Position numbers and translations under genes: made by a program | The notes under the pieces: model-generated | Seen by the model: the letters and a program-made list of their open reading frames with translations, nothing else | What the model was told of the DNA's origin: nothing | The model's database searches: none | Part shown: positions 10,489 through 18,724 of the stretch, piece by piece | How the letters are laid out: each line of letters begins with the position of its first letter | Numbering within the stretch: position 1 is the first letter of the stretch | NCBI RefSeq assembly: GCF_030127145.1 | Contig: NZ_CP126158.1 | Coordinates: forward strand, 2,480,001 to 2,544,000 | DNA: 64,000 bases | Reading direction: 5' to 3' | Source: Halobaculum halobium | Lineage (GTDB): Archaea; Halobacteriota; Halobacteria; Halobacteriales; Haloferacaceae

Positions 10489-10683
10489 ATGGCAACTGGG
10501 AAGGTCGACTTCTTCAACGACACCGGCGGCTACGGATTCATCGAGACTGAGGACGCGGACGAGGACGTTTTCTTCCACATGGAGGACGTCGGCGGCCCCG
10601 ACCTGGAGGAAGGTCAGGAGGTCGAGTTCGATATCGAGGAGGCCGAGAAGGGCCCCCGCGCGAAGAACCTGCAGCGCCTGTAA
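10489..10683 (+). CDS. cspA: Cold-shock domain protein
   Basis: A 64-residue single cold-shock domain. The RNA-binding motifs GGYGFIET (RNP1) and DVFFHM (RNP2) are present, with conserved aromatic residues in TGKVDFFND. Such proteins bind single-stranded RNA/DNA and act as RNA chaperones. The fold is unusually acidic (EDADED, EEGQEVEFDIEEAEKG), a halophilic adaptation. The start ATG is at 10489; a GTG three codons upstream (10480) is less likely given the TATA spacing. The gene is monocistronic, closed by a hairpin and T tracts. Confidence 0.93.
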   Translation: MATGKVDFFNDTGGYGFIETEDADEDVFFHMEDVGGPDLEEGQEVEFDIEEAEKGPRAKNLQRL

Positions 10684-10696
10684 GGTTCCGACGAGT

Positions 10697-10733
10697 CGGT
10701 CGAGAGACCGTACCGCAGTTTTCACCGTTTTTT
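10697..10733 (+). terminator. Terminator of cspA
   Basis: A short hairpin cggtc-gaga-gaccg (10697-10710, with a GNRA-type loop) is followed by tttt at 10719-10722 and tttttt at 10728-10733. Archaeal terminators depend mainly on T runs, and this is the clearest T-rich 3' end in the window. Confidence 0.65.
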
Positions 10734-10929
10734 AACCCGATAGCGAGCGACCGCGTCGCCGTCCGGACGGGCCGGACGCGACGAGCCCGCGGGCGCTCGC
10801 CAGCCACGGCCTCGACAGGTCTGGACGGTTCTACGCGTCCGGACGGCTCGGCGCGTCGCTTATTTTCGCCCGCGCCGAACCCACCGACGTGAACACGGTT
10901 CGGCGACCCTCGCGTCGGCGGTGGTCGCG

Positions 10930-11694
10930 GTGACGGCGACGACGCTCCACGAGCCGGCGCACCGCGAGGCGCTGTGGGAACTGGAGGCGGCGTTCGACCG
11001 CGGCGATCTGGTCACGCTGTTTGGCACCTGTACGGTCGAGTACGACGGCCGTGCCGCCTCCTCGCTGGGGCCCGGTGCGCGACTGCTCGTGCTCAAACCG
11101 GACGGCTCGTCGCTGGTACACACCGACGAGGGGCGCACGCCGGTGAACTGGCAGCCGCCGGGGAGCGAACACCGCGCGGCGGTGCGCGACGGGCGCCTGC
11201 GCGTCCGCAGCGTCCGCACGTCGCCGGCGGAGACGCTCGACGTGCGATTCTCCGTCGTCGAGCAACTCACCGCCTACGGCGTCACCGGCGGACGATCGGT
11301 CGAGGTCATCGGCAGCGAGGCCGACCTCAAGGAGCGGGTGCTCGCCGACCCCGCGCTCGTCGAGGACGGGTTCGAGCCGCTGGCGAGCGAGCGTGCGTCC
11401 GACGCGGGCCCTATCGACGTGTTCGGTCGCGACGCCGCGGGGCGACCGGTCGTCGTCGAACTGAAGCGGCGCCGCGTCGGTCCCGACGCCGCGGGCCAAC
11501 TCGCGCGGTACGTCAGCGCCATCGAACGCGAGGAGCCCGACGGCACCGAGGTCCGCGGGGTGCTGCTCGCGCCCTCGATCACCGACCGCGCTCGCGCCCT
11601 GCTCGCAGACGAGGGACTCGAACACGTCGCCGCGGAGCCGCCGGCGGGGAACGGCGATGGCGACGCCGACGCGGCCGACGCCGACGGCTCGTGA
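10930..11694 (+). CDS. nucS: Endonuclease NucS/EndoMS
   Basis: About 254 residues. The N-terminal half is a beta-rich DNA-binding/dimerisation domain and the C-terminal half a RecB-like nuclease domain, with catalytic residues in PID (D163) and VELKR (E177, K179), plus Gln190. NucS/EndoMS cleaves both strands at mismatches or acts on branched DNA, and interacts with PCNA in archaea and actinobacteria. GTG 10930 (MTATTLHEP) is chosen by resemblance to other haloarchaeal NucS proteins; GTG 10921 is in frame. The tail after ~residue 235 is low-complexity Asp/Ala/Gly. MutS is encoded 13 kb away, so both mismatch systems coexist here. Confidence 0.93.
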   Translation: MTATTLHEPAHREALWELEAAFDRGDLVTLFGTCTVEYDGRAASSLGPGARLLVLKPDGSSLVHTDEGRTPVNWQPPGSEHRAAVRDGRLRVRSVRTSPAETLDVRFSVVEQLTAYGVTGGRSVEVIGSEADLKERVLADPALVEDGFEPLASERASDAGPIDVFGRDAAGRPVVVELKRRRVGPDAAGQLARYVSAIEREEPDGTEVRGVLLAPSITDRARALLADEGLEHVAAEPPAGNGDGDADAADADGS

Positions 11695-11798
11695 CTCGTG
11701 ATCCGCGACTCAGGACTCGGAACCCGTGGATCGCGGCCCCGAGCGAGCCGGACTCCCTCAGCGGGGCGCGGTCGCGCGGCCGACGGGCGAAACGTAGG

Positions 11799-11806
11799 CT
11801 TTAACC
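11799..11806 (+). promoter_or_regulatory. TATA element of rpl10e
   Basis: ctttaacc lies 32-39 bp upstream of the rpl10e ATG (11838), within a G/C-rich stretch. The position implies a leader of only a few nucleotides. Confidence 0.5.
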
Positions 11807-11837
11807 ACGCCACCGCCGTCGACACGGACAAGTAACC

Positions 11838-12368
11838 ATGTCCGACAAACCGGCCTCCATGTACCGGAAGATCGACAAGCCGTCGTACACGCGACGGGAT
11901 TACGTCACCGGTATTCCGGGCTCGAAGATCGCACAGCACAACATGGGCGACCTGACGAAGGACCCCGAAGACTACCCGGTCCACATCTCGCTCGTCACCG
12001 AAGAGGACGTCCAGCTCCGCCACGGGTCGCTGGAGTCGGCGCGCCTGTCGGCCAACCGCCACCTCATCCGCGAACTGGGCGAGGGGAACTACAAGATGGT
12101 CCTGCGGAAGTTCCCGCATCAGATCCTGCGCGAGAACAAGCAGGCGACCGGCGCGGGCGCCGACCGTGTCTCCGACGGGATGCGCCAGGCGTTCGGCAAG
12201 CCGGTCGGCACCGCCGCCCGCATGAAAGCCGGCGAGACCGTCTTCACCGCCTACGTCGACGTCGACCAGGCCGACGCTGTCAAGGAGGCGTTCCGCCGCG
12301 CGTACAACAAGATGTCCCCGCCGTTCCGCATCGTCGTGGAGCAGGGCGAAGACCTGCTCGTCCGATAA
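11838..12368 (+). CDS. rpl10e: Large-subunit ribosomal protein L10e (uL16)
   Basis: 176 residues, the usual archaeal length. The opening [19 protein letters not shown], central [18 protein letters not shown] and [14 protein letters not shown] are diagnostic of L10e, the archaeal/eukaryotic homologue of bacterial L16, which sits near the peptidyl-transferase centre and tRNA elbow. The gene is monocistronic here, with its own TATA box and 469 bp between its start and that of the thiolase gene downstream, which begins a separate metabolic cluster. Confidence 0.98.
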   Translation: MSDKPASMYRKIDKPSYTRRDYVTGIPGSKIAQHNMGDLTKDPEDYPVHISLVTEEDVQLRHGSLESARLSANRHLIRELGEGNYKMVLRKFPHQILRENKQATGAGADRVSDGMRQAFGKPVGTAARMKAGETVFTAYVDVDQADAVKEAFRRAYNKMSPPFRIVVEQGEDLLVR

Positions 12369-12579
12369 CTCGGACGGCTCGCGGTCGCGGTTCTTCGGAT
12401 TCGACTCTCGAGCGACGGCACTACCGTCTGTGAGGTCACTGCCGCGCGCGCTGTCCCCGTCGCCCGCGACGATCCTCTGGTAAAACGACAACGCGAATCC
12501 GAGTCACAATGCCGGACAGCGGCGGCAACGACGCGGAACTCCGGCAGGTCTTTGGCCCGCGAGCGAGCATCGACACCAC

Positions 12580-13746
12580 ATGACAGGAGTACGTGTCGCG
12601 GGTGTCGGGCTGACGCCGTTCGGCGAGCACGCCGGGCGAACCGGCCGGGACCTGTTCGCTGAGGCGGCGCTCGCGGCGCTCGACGACGCCGGCGTCCCCG
12701 GCGAGGACGTGGAGCACCTCAACTACGGGAACTTCATGGGCGCGCTCGCGGAGCGCCAGGGCCACCAGGCGCCGCTGATGGCGGAAGCCGCGGGCTTACG
12801 CTGTGCGGGCACCCGCTACGAGGAGGCGTGCGCGTCCGCGGGCGTTGCCGTCCGCGAGGCCGTCCGCGCGGTCCGTTCGGGCGAGAACGACGTGATGCTC
12901 GCCGGCGGGATGGAGCGGATGACGAACCTTTCGACGGCGGAGGTGACCGAGTCGCTGGCGGTCGCCGCCGACGAGCTGTTCGAAGTTCGGGCGGGCGTCA
13001 CCTTCCCCGGGGCGTACGCGCTGATGGCGCGCGCGTACTTCGACGAGTACGGCGGCGATCGCGAGGACCTGGCGCACGTCGCGGCGAAGAACCACGCCAA
13101 CGCCGTGAACAACGAGTACGCGCAGTATCAACGGGAGATCACCGTCGAGCAGGCGCTCGACTCGCCGGCTGTCGCCTCCCCGCTGCACCTGTTCGACGCG
13201 TGCCCGATCACCGACGGCGCGAGCGCGCTCGTGCTCGTCTCCGAGGAGTACGCCGCAGAACACGACATCGAGGCGCCGGTCGCGATCACCGGCACGGGAC
13301 AGGGCGGCGACCGCGCCGCCCTCCAGGACCGCGCGGACATGGCGCGCACCCCCGCCGCCACCGACGCGGCCGCCGAGGCGTACGGCGACGCCGGCGTCGC
13401 CAGCGACGAGGTCGACCTCGCGGAGGTCCACGACTGCTTCACCATCGCGGAGGTGATGGCGCTGGAGGCGCTGGACCTGTTCGACTCCGGCGAGGGGATC
13501 GGCGCCGCTCGCCGCGGCGATACCACCCGCGACGGCGACCTCCCGGTGAACCTCTCGGGCGGCCTGAAGGCGAAAGGACACCCGGTCGGCGCCACCGGCG
13601 GCTCGCAGATCGCGGAGATGACCCGGCTGCTCCGGGGGGACCACCCCAACAGCGACGCGGTCCCCGACGCGACCGTCGGGCTCACCCACAACGCGGGCGG
13701 GACGGTCGCCAGCGCCGTCGTTCACGTGCTGGAGGTGGCCGAATGA
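12580..13746 (+). CDS. SCP2-type thiolase (acetyl-CoA C-acyltransferase)
   Basis: 388 residues with the thiolase fold. The nucleophile is Cys84 in EEACASAG; the catalytic His residues lie in EVHDCF and GHPVGATG. The HDCF motif and absence of a CxG motif near the C terminus mark the SCP-x/SCP2 thiolase subgroup rather than classical FadA. Archaeal members pair with a DUF35 protein encoded next door, as here: the DUF35 start overlaps this stop by 4 bp. It is likely to cleave or form 3-ketoacyl-CoA in a complex. The surrounding acyl-CoA dehydrogenases and SDR favour the degradative direction. Confidence 0.9.
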   Translation: MTGVRVAGVGLTPFGEHAGRTGRDLFAEAALAALDDAGVPGEDVEHLNYGNFMGALAERQGHQAPLMAEAAGLRCAGTRYEEACASAGVAVREAVRAVRSGENDVMLAGGMERMTNLSTAEVTESLAVAADELFEVRAGVTFPGAYALMARAYFDEYGGDREDLAHVAAKNHANAVNNEYAQYQREITVEQALDSPAVASPLHLFDACPITDGASALVLVSEEYAAEHDIEAPVAITGTGQGGDRAALQDRADMARTPAATDAAAEAYGDAGVASDEVDLAEVHDCFTIAEVMALEALDLFDSGEGIGAARRGDTTRDGDLPVNLSGGLKAKGHPVGATGGSQIAEMTRLLRGDHPNSDAVPDATVGLTHNAGGTVASAVVHVLEVAE

Positions 13747-14138
13747 GCGAGTCGGATCCCGCCGCACCCGCAGACACGGGCTACGACGAGTGGGCCGACT
13801 CGCTCGCCGAGGGCGGCTACTTCATCGAGTGTGCGAACGGCCACGGGAGCCTCCCGCCGCGACGCGTGTGCCCCGAGTGCGGGAGCACCGACCTCGCGGA
13901 GGAGGCGCTGCCGGAGACCGGCGAGGTCGAGACGTTCTCGGAGATCCACGTCGCGCCCTCCGGGTTCGGCGAGGACCCGCCGTACGTCACCGCGGTCGTG
14001 AACTTCGGAACGGTTCGAGTAACGGGGATCGTCCGCGGGCTGTCGGCCGACGAGGTCGCGATCGGAACCGCGGTACGGCCCGACGTGGAGCGCAACGACG
14101 CGACCGGGAACCGGCTCGTCGTGTTCCGGTCGGCGTAG
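13743..14138 (+). CDS. DUF35 OB-fold/zinc-ribbon partner of thiolase
   Basis: 131 residues. The N-terminal rubredoxin-like zinc site has C30, H34, C43 and C46 (C-x3-H...C-x2-C), followed by an OB-fold (residues ~60-130). In archaea DUF35 proteins bridge thiolases and HMG-CoA synthases, binding CoA and channelling intermediates. The ATGA overlap with the thiolase implies translational coupling and a 1:1 complex. The first zinc pair uses His rather than a second Cys, a variation on the usual four-Cys ribbon. No HMG-CoA synthase gene is nearby, so a role in fatty-acid thiolysis is more likely than in mevalonate synthesis. Confidence 0.9.
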   Translation: MSESDPAAPADTGYDEWADSLAEGGYFIECANGHGSLPPRRVCPECGSTDLAEEALPETGEVETFSEIHVAPSGFGEDPPYVTAVVNFGTVRVTGIVRGLSADEVAIGTAVRPDVERNDATGNRLVVFRSA

Positions 14139-14155
14139 TCGAAGAGCGGGAGGGC

Positions 14156-15127
14156 CTACTCCTCGGTTTCCTGTTCCACGGTCACCGTCTCGTCGGGGCG
14201 TTCGCCGGCGACGACGTCGACGAACTGGTCGCCGAACTCGACGTGGGGAAGCAGCATCGCGTCGTCGAACACGACGAGCTCACAGTTGGCCGCCTCCGCG
14301 AGGTCGCGTCCCTCGGACAGCGGCGGGAGGTCGGCCTCTCGGCCCCACACGATCGTGGTCGGCACGTCGAGGGCGCCGAGGGCGCTCGCCAGATCCACGT
14401 CGCTGTTGAGGAAGCCGGAGACGAACGACGCGGGGGCGAACCGGGCGTTCTTCTGGTGGGTCGTGCGCCACTCGTAGTCGGGCCAGTCGTCGCCGGCCTT
14501 CTCTGGGTCCCAGTAGCCGTGGTCGGCGTTGAAGTAGGCGATGGAGGGCTTCGAGGCGAGCAGCCCGAAGACCGCGTCGCCGACGATCGGCGCCCGGATC
14601 AGTTCCCGAACGGCGGCCTTCGGGGGCTCGGGGCCGGCGATGGCCGTCGGACACACGAGCGTGAGGTCCGCGAGGTCGCGATCGCCGGCGACGCCGGCGA
14701 CGTACGCGCCTGTCAGCGACGAGGCGACGACGCGCGGCGCCTCGAACGCCGCGAGGAAGTCGCGGACGAAGTCCTCGTACAGCGCCGCCGAGTAGCGCAG
14801 CGGCGGGCGGTCCGACCGGCCGAACCCGGGGAGATCGGGCGCGACGACGTGATACTCCTTCGAGAGGTCGGCGAACACCTCGCGCCACTCGCCTGCGGAG
14901 CCGGCGGCGTTGATGCCGTGGAGGAGCACGATCGTCTCGTCGCCCTCGTCGCCGGCTTCCGTGTAGGAAACGTCCATCCCGCGCCAGCGGTACGTCTGCT
15001 GGACCCCCTCCAGGGGCGGTTCGAGTTCGCCCGCCTTCGCGCGAAGCGCCCGGGTCGCGGCGACGGCGACGCCCGCGCCGAGGGCGGCGTACGTGACGGC
15101 CGAGGAGAGTTTCGATCGAAGAGTCAT
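14156..15127 (-). CDS. Alpha/beta hydrolase with N-terminal hydrophobic segment
   Basis: 323 residues with ATG at 15127. Residues ~8-28 (SAVTYAALGAGVAVAATRAL) form a hydrophobic segment that may anchor the protein. The oxyanion-loop motif LLHGINAAGSAGEW and DLPGFGRSDRP are typical of alpha/beta hydrolases. The nucleophile elbow reads VVASSLTGAY, so the nucleophile is Ser but the flanking Gly residues of GxSxG are replaced by Ala and Thr. A late Asp and His (LPHVEFGD) complete a plausible triad. It is probably an esterase or lipase; the substrate is unknown. It converges on the thiolase/DUF35 pair. Confidence 0.85.
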   Translation of the reverse strand: MTLRSKLSSAVTYAALGAGVAVAATRALRAKAGELEPPLEGVQQTYRWRGMDVSYTEAGDEGDETIVLLHGINAAGSAGEWREVFADLSKEYHVVAPDLPGFGRSDRPPLRYSAALYEDFVRDFLAAFEAPRVVASSLTGAYVAGVAGDRDLADLTLVCPTAIAGPEPPKAAVRELIRAPIVGDAVFGLLASKPSIAYFNADHGYWDPEKAGDDWPDYEWRTTHQKNARFAPASFVSGFLNSDVDLASALGALDVPTTIVWGREADLPPLSEGRDLAEAANCELVVFDDAMLLPHVEFGDQFVDVVAGERPDETVTVEQETEE

Positions 15128-15235
15128 ACGCGACCGTAGTGCCGCCGAGAACTTAGTTCGCGTGGCAACCGCGCGACATCGGTTCACACGCGGCCGCTGT
15201 GACGATCCGCCGTCGTCGCCCTCGGTTCGACCGCA

Positions 15236-16306
15236 CTACAGCGGCTCCTCGCCCTCGATGATCCGCAGACACCGCGCGGCTAACGCCGGCACTCGCGTCT
15301 CCATCGTCGGGTACAGCGGGTCGTCGCTGTTGCCCTCTAGGTACCGCCGGTAGAACATCTCTCCGAGGGCGGCGAGTTTGTACACCGCGAGCGTCCGGTA
15401 GAAGCGGTCGTGTTCGTAGTCGATCCCGGTCGCGTCCTCGTAGCGCGCGACCAGGTCCCGGCGGCTCGGGTAGCCGTCGCGCTCCATGAACGTCGACGTG
15501 AGGTCCGGCGTCGCCGGCGCGGGATCACCGGGGTCACGCCAGAACGAGAGCATCCACCCGAGGTCGGTCAGCGGGTCGCCCAGGGCCGACAGTTCCCAGT
15601 CGAGGACCGCCACCAACTCGGGCGGCGTCCCCGGCGCGAACATGACGTTGTCGAGCTTGTAGTCGCCGTGGACGAGCGCGTGCTCGTGGGCGTCGGGGCA
15701 GTTCTCCCGGAGCCACTCGGTCACCGCCGCGATCTCGGGGACAGCGCGGTCCTCGGCGGTCACCTCGAACGCCCACTCGAACTGCTTTGCCCACCGGTTC
15801 ACCTGGCGCTCGGTGAACCCCGCGGGACGGCCGAAGTCGCCGAGGCCGACTGCCGCTGGGTCGACCGCGTGGATCGCCGCGAGCGTGTCGACCAGCTCCT
15901 CGCCGACGCGGCGGCGGTGCTCGGGCGCGGCGAAGCGCTCGGGCTCGTCGTCCCGGAGCACGTCCCCCGCGCGCTTGCCCATCACGTAGAAGTCCGAGCC
16001 GATGACCGCGTGGTCGTCGCACGCGAGCACCGTTTCGGGGAGGGGGACGGGAGTGTCCTGCAGCGCGTCCATCACGCGGTACTCCCGGAGCACGTCGTGG
16101 GCCGTCTCGGCGGTCGCACCGGGGGGCGGTCGCCGGATCACAAGCTCGCGGTCGCCGTACGTGACGAACAGCGTCTCGTTGGAGTGGCCCTCCGGGTGAC
16201 GGCGCACGTCGAACTCCTCGACCGGACCCAGTTCCGCTGCGAGGCGGTCGCCCAGCGCGTCGGGATCGACGAGGCGCCGGAAGTACGCCTCGGAGTCGTC
16301 GGACAT
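15236..16306 (-). CDS. APH-like kinase of the ACAD10/ACAD11 type
   Basis: A 356-residue aminoglycoside-phosphotransferase-fold protein. It carries the nucleotide-loop region LVIRRPPPG (residues 55-63), the catalytic loop H213-G-D-Y-K-L-D-N220 and metal-binding D236-W-E. Segments such as EYRVMDAL, VIGSDFYVM, AAVGLGDFG and VLDWELSALGDPLTDL resemble the kinase domain at the front of animal ACAD10/ACAD11 more than antibiotic kinases. Those enzymes phosphorylate the hydroxyl of 4-hydroxyacyl-CoA. The gene is divergent from an acyl-CoA dehydrogenase of matching subtype, 133 bp away. Inference: a hydroxyacyl-CoA kinase. An antibiotic-resistance function is unlikely. Confidence 0.85.
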   Translation of the reverse strand: MSDDSEAYFRRLVDPDALGDRLAAELGPVEEFDVRRHPEGHSNETLFVTYGDRELVIRRPPPGATAETAHDVLREYRVMDALQDTPVPLPETVLACDDHAVIGSDFYVMGKRAGDVLRDDEPERFAAPEHRRRVGEELVDTLAAIHAVDPAAVGLGDFGRPAGFTERQVNRWAKQFEWAFEVTAEDRAVPEIAAVTEWLRENCPDAHEHALVHGDYKLDNVMFAPGTPPELVAVLDWELSALGDPLTDLGWMLSFWRDPGDPAPATPDLTSTFMERDGYPSRRDLVARYEDATGIDYEHDRFYRTLAVYKLAALGEMFYRRYLEGNSDDPLYPTMETRVPALAARCLRIIEGEEPL

Positions 16307-16439
16307 GCGAGTCGCTTGCACACCGGCGACGAAAAACGCCGGGGGTCGCGGGTCCGTTCGGCGGATCGACCGCCCCCAACCCGCGGTTCGCACGGCGGTT
16401 CGGGGGTAGTGTTTTGCCCCGGCGGCGGATCCCTGAGGT

Positions 16440-17663
16440 ATGGAGTATGACGACAGCGAAGCGGCCCGCGCGCTCGCGGAACGAACGCGCGAGTTCGTCG
16501 ACGAGGAGGTGCTCCCCGTGGAGCGGGAAGTACTCGGCGACGGTCCCGTACGCGACGAGCAGCTGGCGGACCTGCGCGAGGCGGCTCGCGAGTACGACGT
16601 GTTCTGCCCGCAGATCGGCGAGGAGTTCGGCGGGATGGGAATGGCCTTCCGCGACGTGCTCCTCATGTTCGAACAGGCGGGGCGGTCGCTGTTGGGCGCG
16701 GCCGCGTGTCGCGTCGATGCGCCCGACGAGGGGAACATGCACACCCTGGAACTGCTGGGGACCGACGAGCAGCAGGAGCGGTGGCTACGGCCGCTCGTCG
16801 CCGGCGAGATCTCCTCGGGCTTCTCGATGACCGAGCCGATGCAGGGCGGCGGCTCGGACCCGAAGATGATCCGGACCGAGGCGGAGAAGGACGGCGACGA
16901 GTGGGTGATCGACGGGCACAAGTGGTGGACCACCGGCGGCACCGAGGCGGACGTGCTCATCGTGATGGCGCGCACCGACCCCGACGCGCACCCGTACGAA
17001 GGCTGCTCGCTGTTCCTCGTGCCCGCGGACACGCCGGGCGTGTCCGTCGTCCGCGACGTCCCCCACGTGGGCGGCGAGGTCACCGGCGTCGGTCACGCGG
17101 AGATCACCTACGACGGCGTGCGCGTTCCCGAGGAGAACCTCCTCGGAACGCTGAACGAGGGATTCGCCCACGCCCAACAGCGGCTCGGTCCCGCGCGGCT
17201 CACCCACTGCATGCGCTTCGCGGGGATGGCCGAGCGCGCGCTCGACGTGGCGAAAGCCTACACCAGCGAGCGCGAGGCGTTCGGCGGTCCGATCGCGGAC
17301 AAGCAGGCCGTCCGCCACGAGGTCGCCGACGCGGAGACGGAGCTGCACGCCGTGCGGACGATGGTGCGCGACGCCGCAGACCGCATCGACCGCGGCGAGG
17401 AGGCCCGCGTGCAGGTGGCGATGAGCAAGACGTTCGCCGCCAACACGGTGCAGGAGATCGTCGACAGTGCCCTCCAGCTGTGCGGCGCCAACGGGATCGG
17501 GAAGGACCTCCCGATCGGCGACTTCTACGAGTCGGTCCGGCAGTTCCGGATCATCGACGGCGCCGACGAGGTCCACCGGCGCGTCATCGCCCGCGAGGCG
17601 TTCTCCGACGTGGACGAGTCGGAGCTGGCGAACGTGACGCGATACGGCGACCCGAGCGAGTAA
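16440..17663 (+). CDS. Acyl-CoA dehydrogenase, ACAD10/ACAD11-like
   Basis: A 407-residue flavoenzyme of the acyl-CoA dehydrogenase fold. FAD/substrate motifs include F128-SMTEP and DGHKWWTTGG (K161, W162, W163). The C-terminal motif is D373-GADEVH rather than the YEGTxEIQ of ordinary members, so the usual catalytic Glu is not in its normal context. KWW...G and DGxDEVH are features of the ACAD10/11 subgroup, in which the domain acts on 4-phospho-acyl-CoA supplied by a kinase. That kinase gene is divergent and adjacent. A TATA-like gttttgcc at 16408-16415 precedes the ATG. Alternative: a plain long/branched-chain dehydrogenase. Confidence 0.88.
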   Translation: MEYDDSEAARALAERTREFVDEEVLPVEREVLGDGPVRDEQLADLREAAREYDVFCPQIGEEFGGMGMAFRDVLLMFEQAGRSLLGAAACRVDAPDEGNMHTLELLGTDEQQERWLRPLVAGEISSGFSMTEPMQGGGSDPKMIRTEAEKDGDEWVIDGHKWWTTGGTEADVLIVMARTDPDAHPYEGCSLFLVPADTPGVSVVRDVPHVGGEVTGVGHAEITYDGVRVPEENLLGTLNEGFAHAQQRLGPARLTHCMRFAGMAERALDVAKAYTSEREAFGGPIADKQAVRHEVADAETELHAVRTMVRDAADRIDRGEEARVQVAMSKTFAANTVQEIVDSALQLCGANGIGKDLPIGDFYESVRQFRIIDGADEVHRRVIAREAFSDVDESELANVTRYGDPSE

Positions 17664-17763
17664 GCGGCGCCGGGGAGTCGGACCGACGACCGGGGGCTGC
17701 CGACGCTGCACCCGGCCGGACCCGCCGCCGCGATTTTTCACCCCCGCGCGCGATGGGGTTGCC

Positions 17764-18624
17764 ATGGTGACACTCGACGCGGACCACGAGGCGTGGACGG
17801 CGGCGCAGTCGGCGACGACGGCCGCCGTCGACGGCCGGGAACTCGACGTGACGTACTACGAGGCCGGCCGCGACAACGGCGGCCCGCCGGTGATATTCCT
17901 GCACGGGATCCCGACGTGGTCGTTCCTGTGGCGGGGGATCGCCCCCGCGGTCGCCGAGGACCGACACGTTATCGCCCCGGACTTCGCCGGTTACGGCAAC
18001 TCCCAGCGCACCGACGACTTCGACCGATCGGTTCGGGCGCAAACGAGCGTGCTCGCCGATCTGATCGCGGAGTCGCCGTACAACCGGGTTGACCTCGTCG
18101 CCCACGACATCGGCGGCGGGGTCGCCCTCCGCTATGCGGCCGCGCGGTCGTCACAGGTCCGCAAGCTGGTGTTGTCGAACGTCGCCTGCTTCGACTCGTG
18201 GCCGGTCGAGTATATCAATTCGCTGGGCGTCCCCGGCGTCGTCGAGGGGTGGGACGACGACGAGTTCGAGGAGAACATGGACTTCCTGTTCGCCGAGGGC
18301 GCCCACGGCGAGGCCGACGAGGCGTTCGTCGCCGGGATGAAAGCGCCGTGGGCCCGCGAGGGCGGCCGGACGGCGCTGGCCCGGGCGGCCGTCGCGACGA
18401 ACACCAACCACACGACCTGCATCGACTACGGCGCGATCACCGCCGAGACGCTGTGTCTGTGGGGCGCAGACGACGTCCTCCAACCGATCGACAACGCCGA
18501 CCGCCTCGCCGACGCCGTCGCGGGCGACGCCCGGGTCGTCGCCCTCGACGACGCCTACCACTGGGTGACCCACGACCGGACCGAGGCGTACCGCGACGAG
18601 GTCCGCGCGTTCCTCGCGGAGTGA
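17764..18624 (+). CDS. Alpha/beta hydrolase with Asp nucleophile (dehalogenase/epoxide-hydrolase type)
   Basis: 286 residues. The oxyanion motif HGIPTWSFLWRGI and the elbow AHDIGGGVALRYA place an Asp (D115), not Ser, at the nucleophile position, as in haloalkane dehalogenases, fluoroacetate dehalogenases and epoxide hydrolases. The Trp that follows the nucleophile in haloalkane dehalogenases is Ile here, which argues against classic halide binding. A C-terminal His occurs in DAYHWVTHD. The gene starts 100 bp after the ACAD gene in the same direction with its own T-rich patch near 17733-17740. The activity may be on an oxidised acyl group; this is inference. Confidence 0.82.
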   Translation: MVTLDADHEAWTAAQSATTAAVDGRELDVTYYEAGRDNGGPPVIFLHGIPTWSFLWRGIAPAVAEDRHVIAPDFAGYGNSQRTDDFDRSVRAQTSVLADLIAESPYNRVDLVAHDIGGGVALRYAAARSSQVRKLVLSNVACFDSWPVEYINSLGVPGVVEGWDDDEFEENMDFLFAEGAHGEADEAFVAGMKAPWAREGGRTALARAAVATNTNHTTCIDYGAITAETLCLWGADDVLQPIDNADRLADAVAGDARVVALDDAYHWVTHDRTEAYRDEVRAFLAE

Positions 18625-18724
18625 CCCGCCGTCGTTCGCCGCGCTCACCGAAGGCGTTTGCGACGGCTCCCTCGGGTCCGAGAACCGGCGGTGGCTATTT
18701 AGCGATGGAAAATCGAGAGCCGAC

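Noticed and set aside
12369-12579. Possible small gene between L10e and the thiolase
   Set aside because: Frames through it are short shadows; the stretch looks like 3' flank plus promoter.
15236-16306. Aminoglycoside resistance kinase
   Set aside because: The fold is shared, but residue patterns and the adjacent acyl-CoA dehydrogenase point to the ACAD10/11-type kinase group.
15236-17083. Long in-frame upstream extension of the kinase gene (to 17083)
   Set aside because: It runs over the divergent acyl-CoA dehydrogenase gene and is Ser/Arg/Pro-rich; the ATG at 16306 fits the family N terminus.
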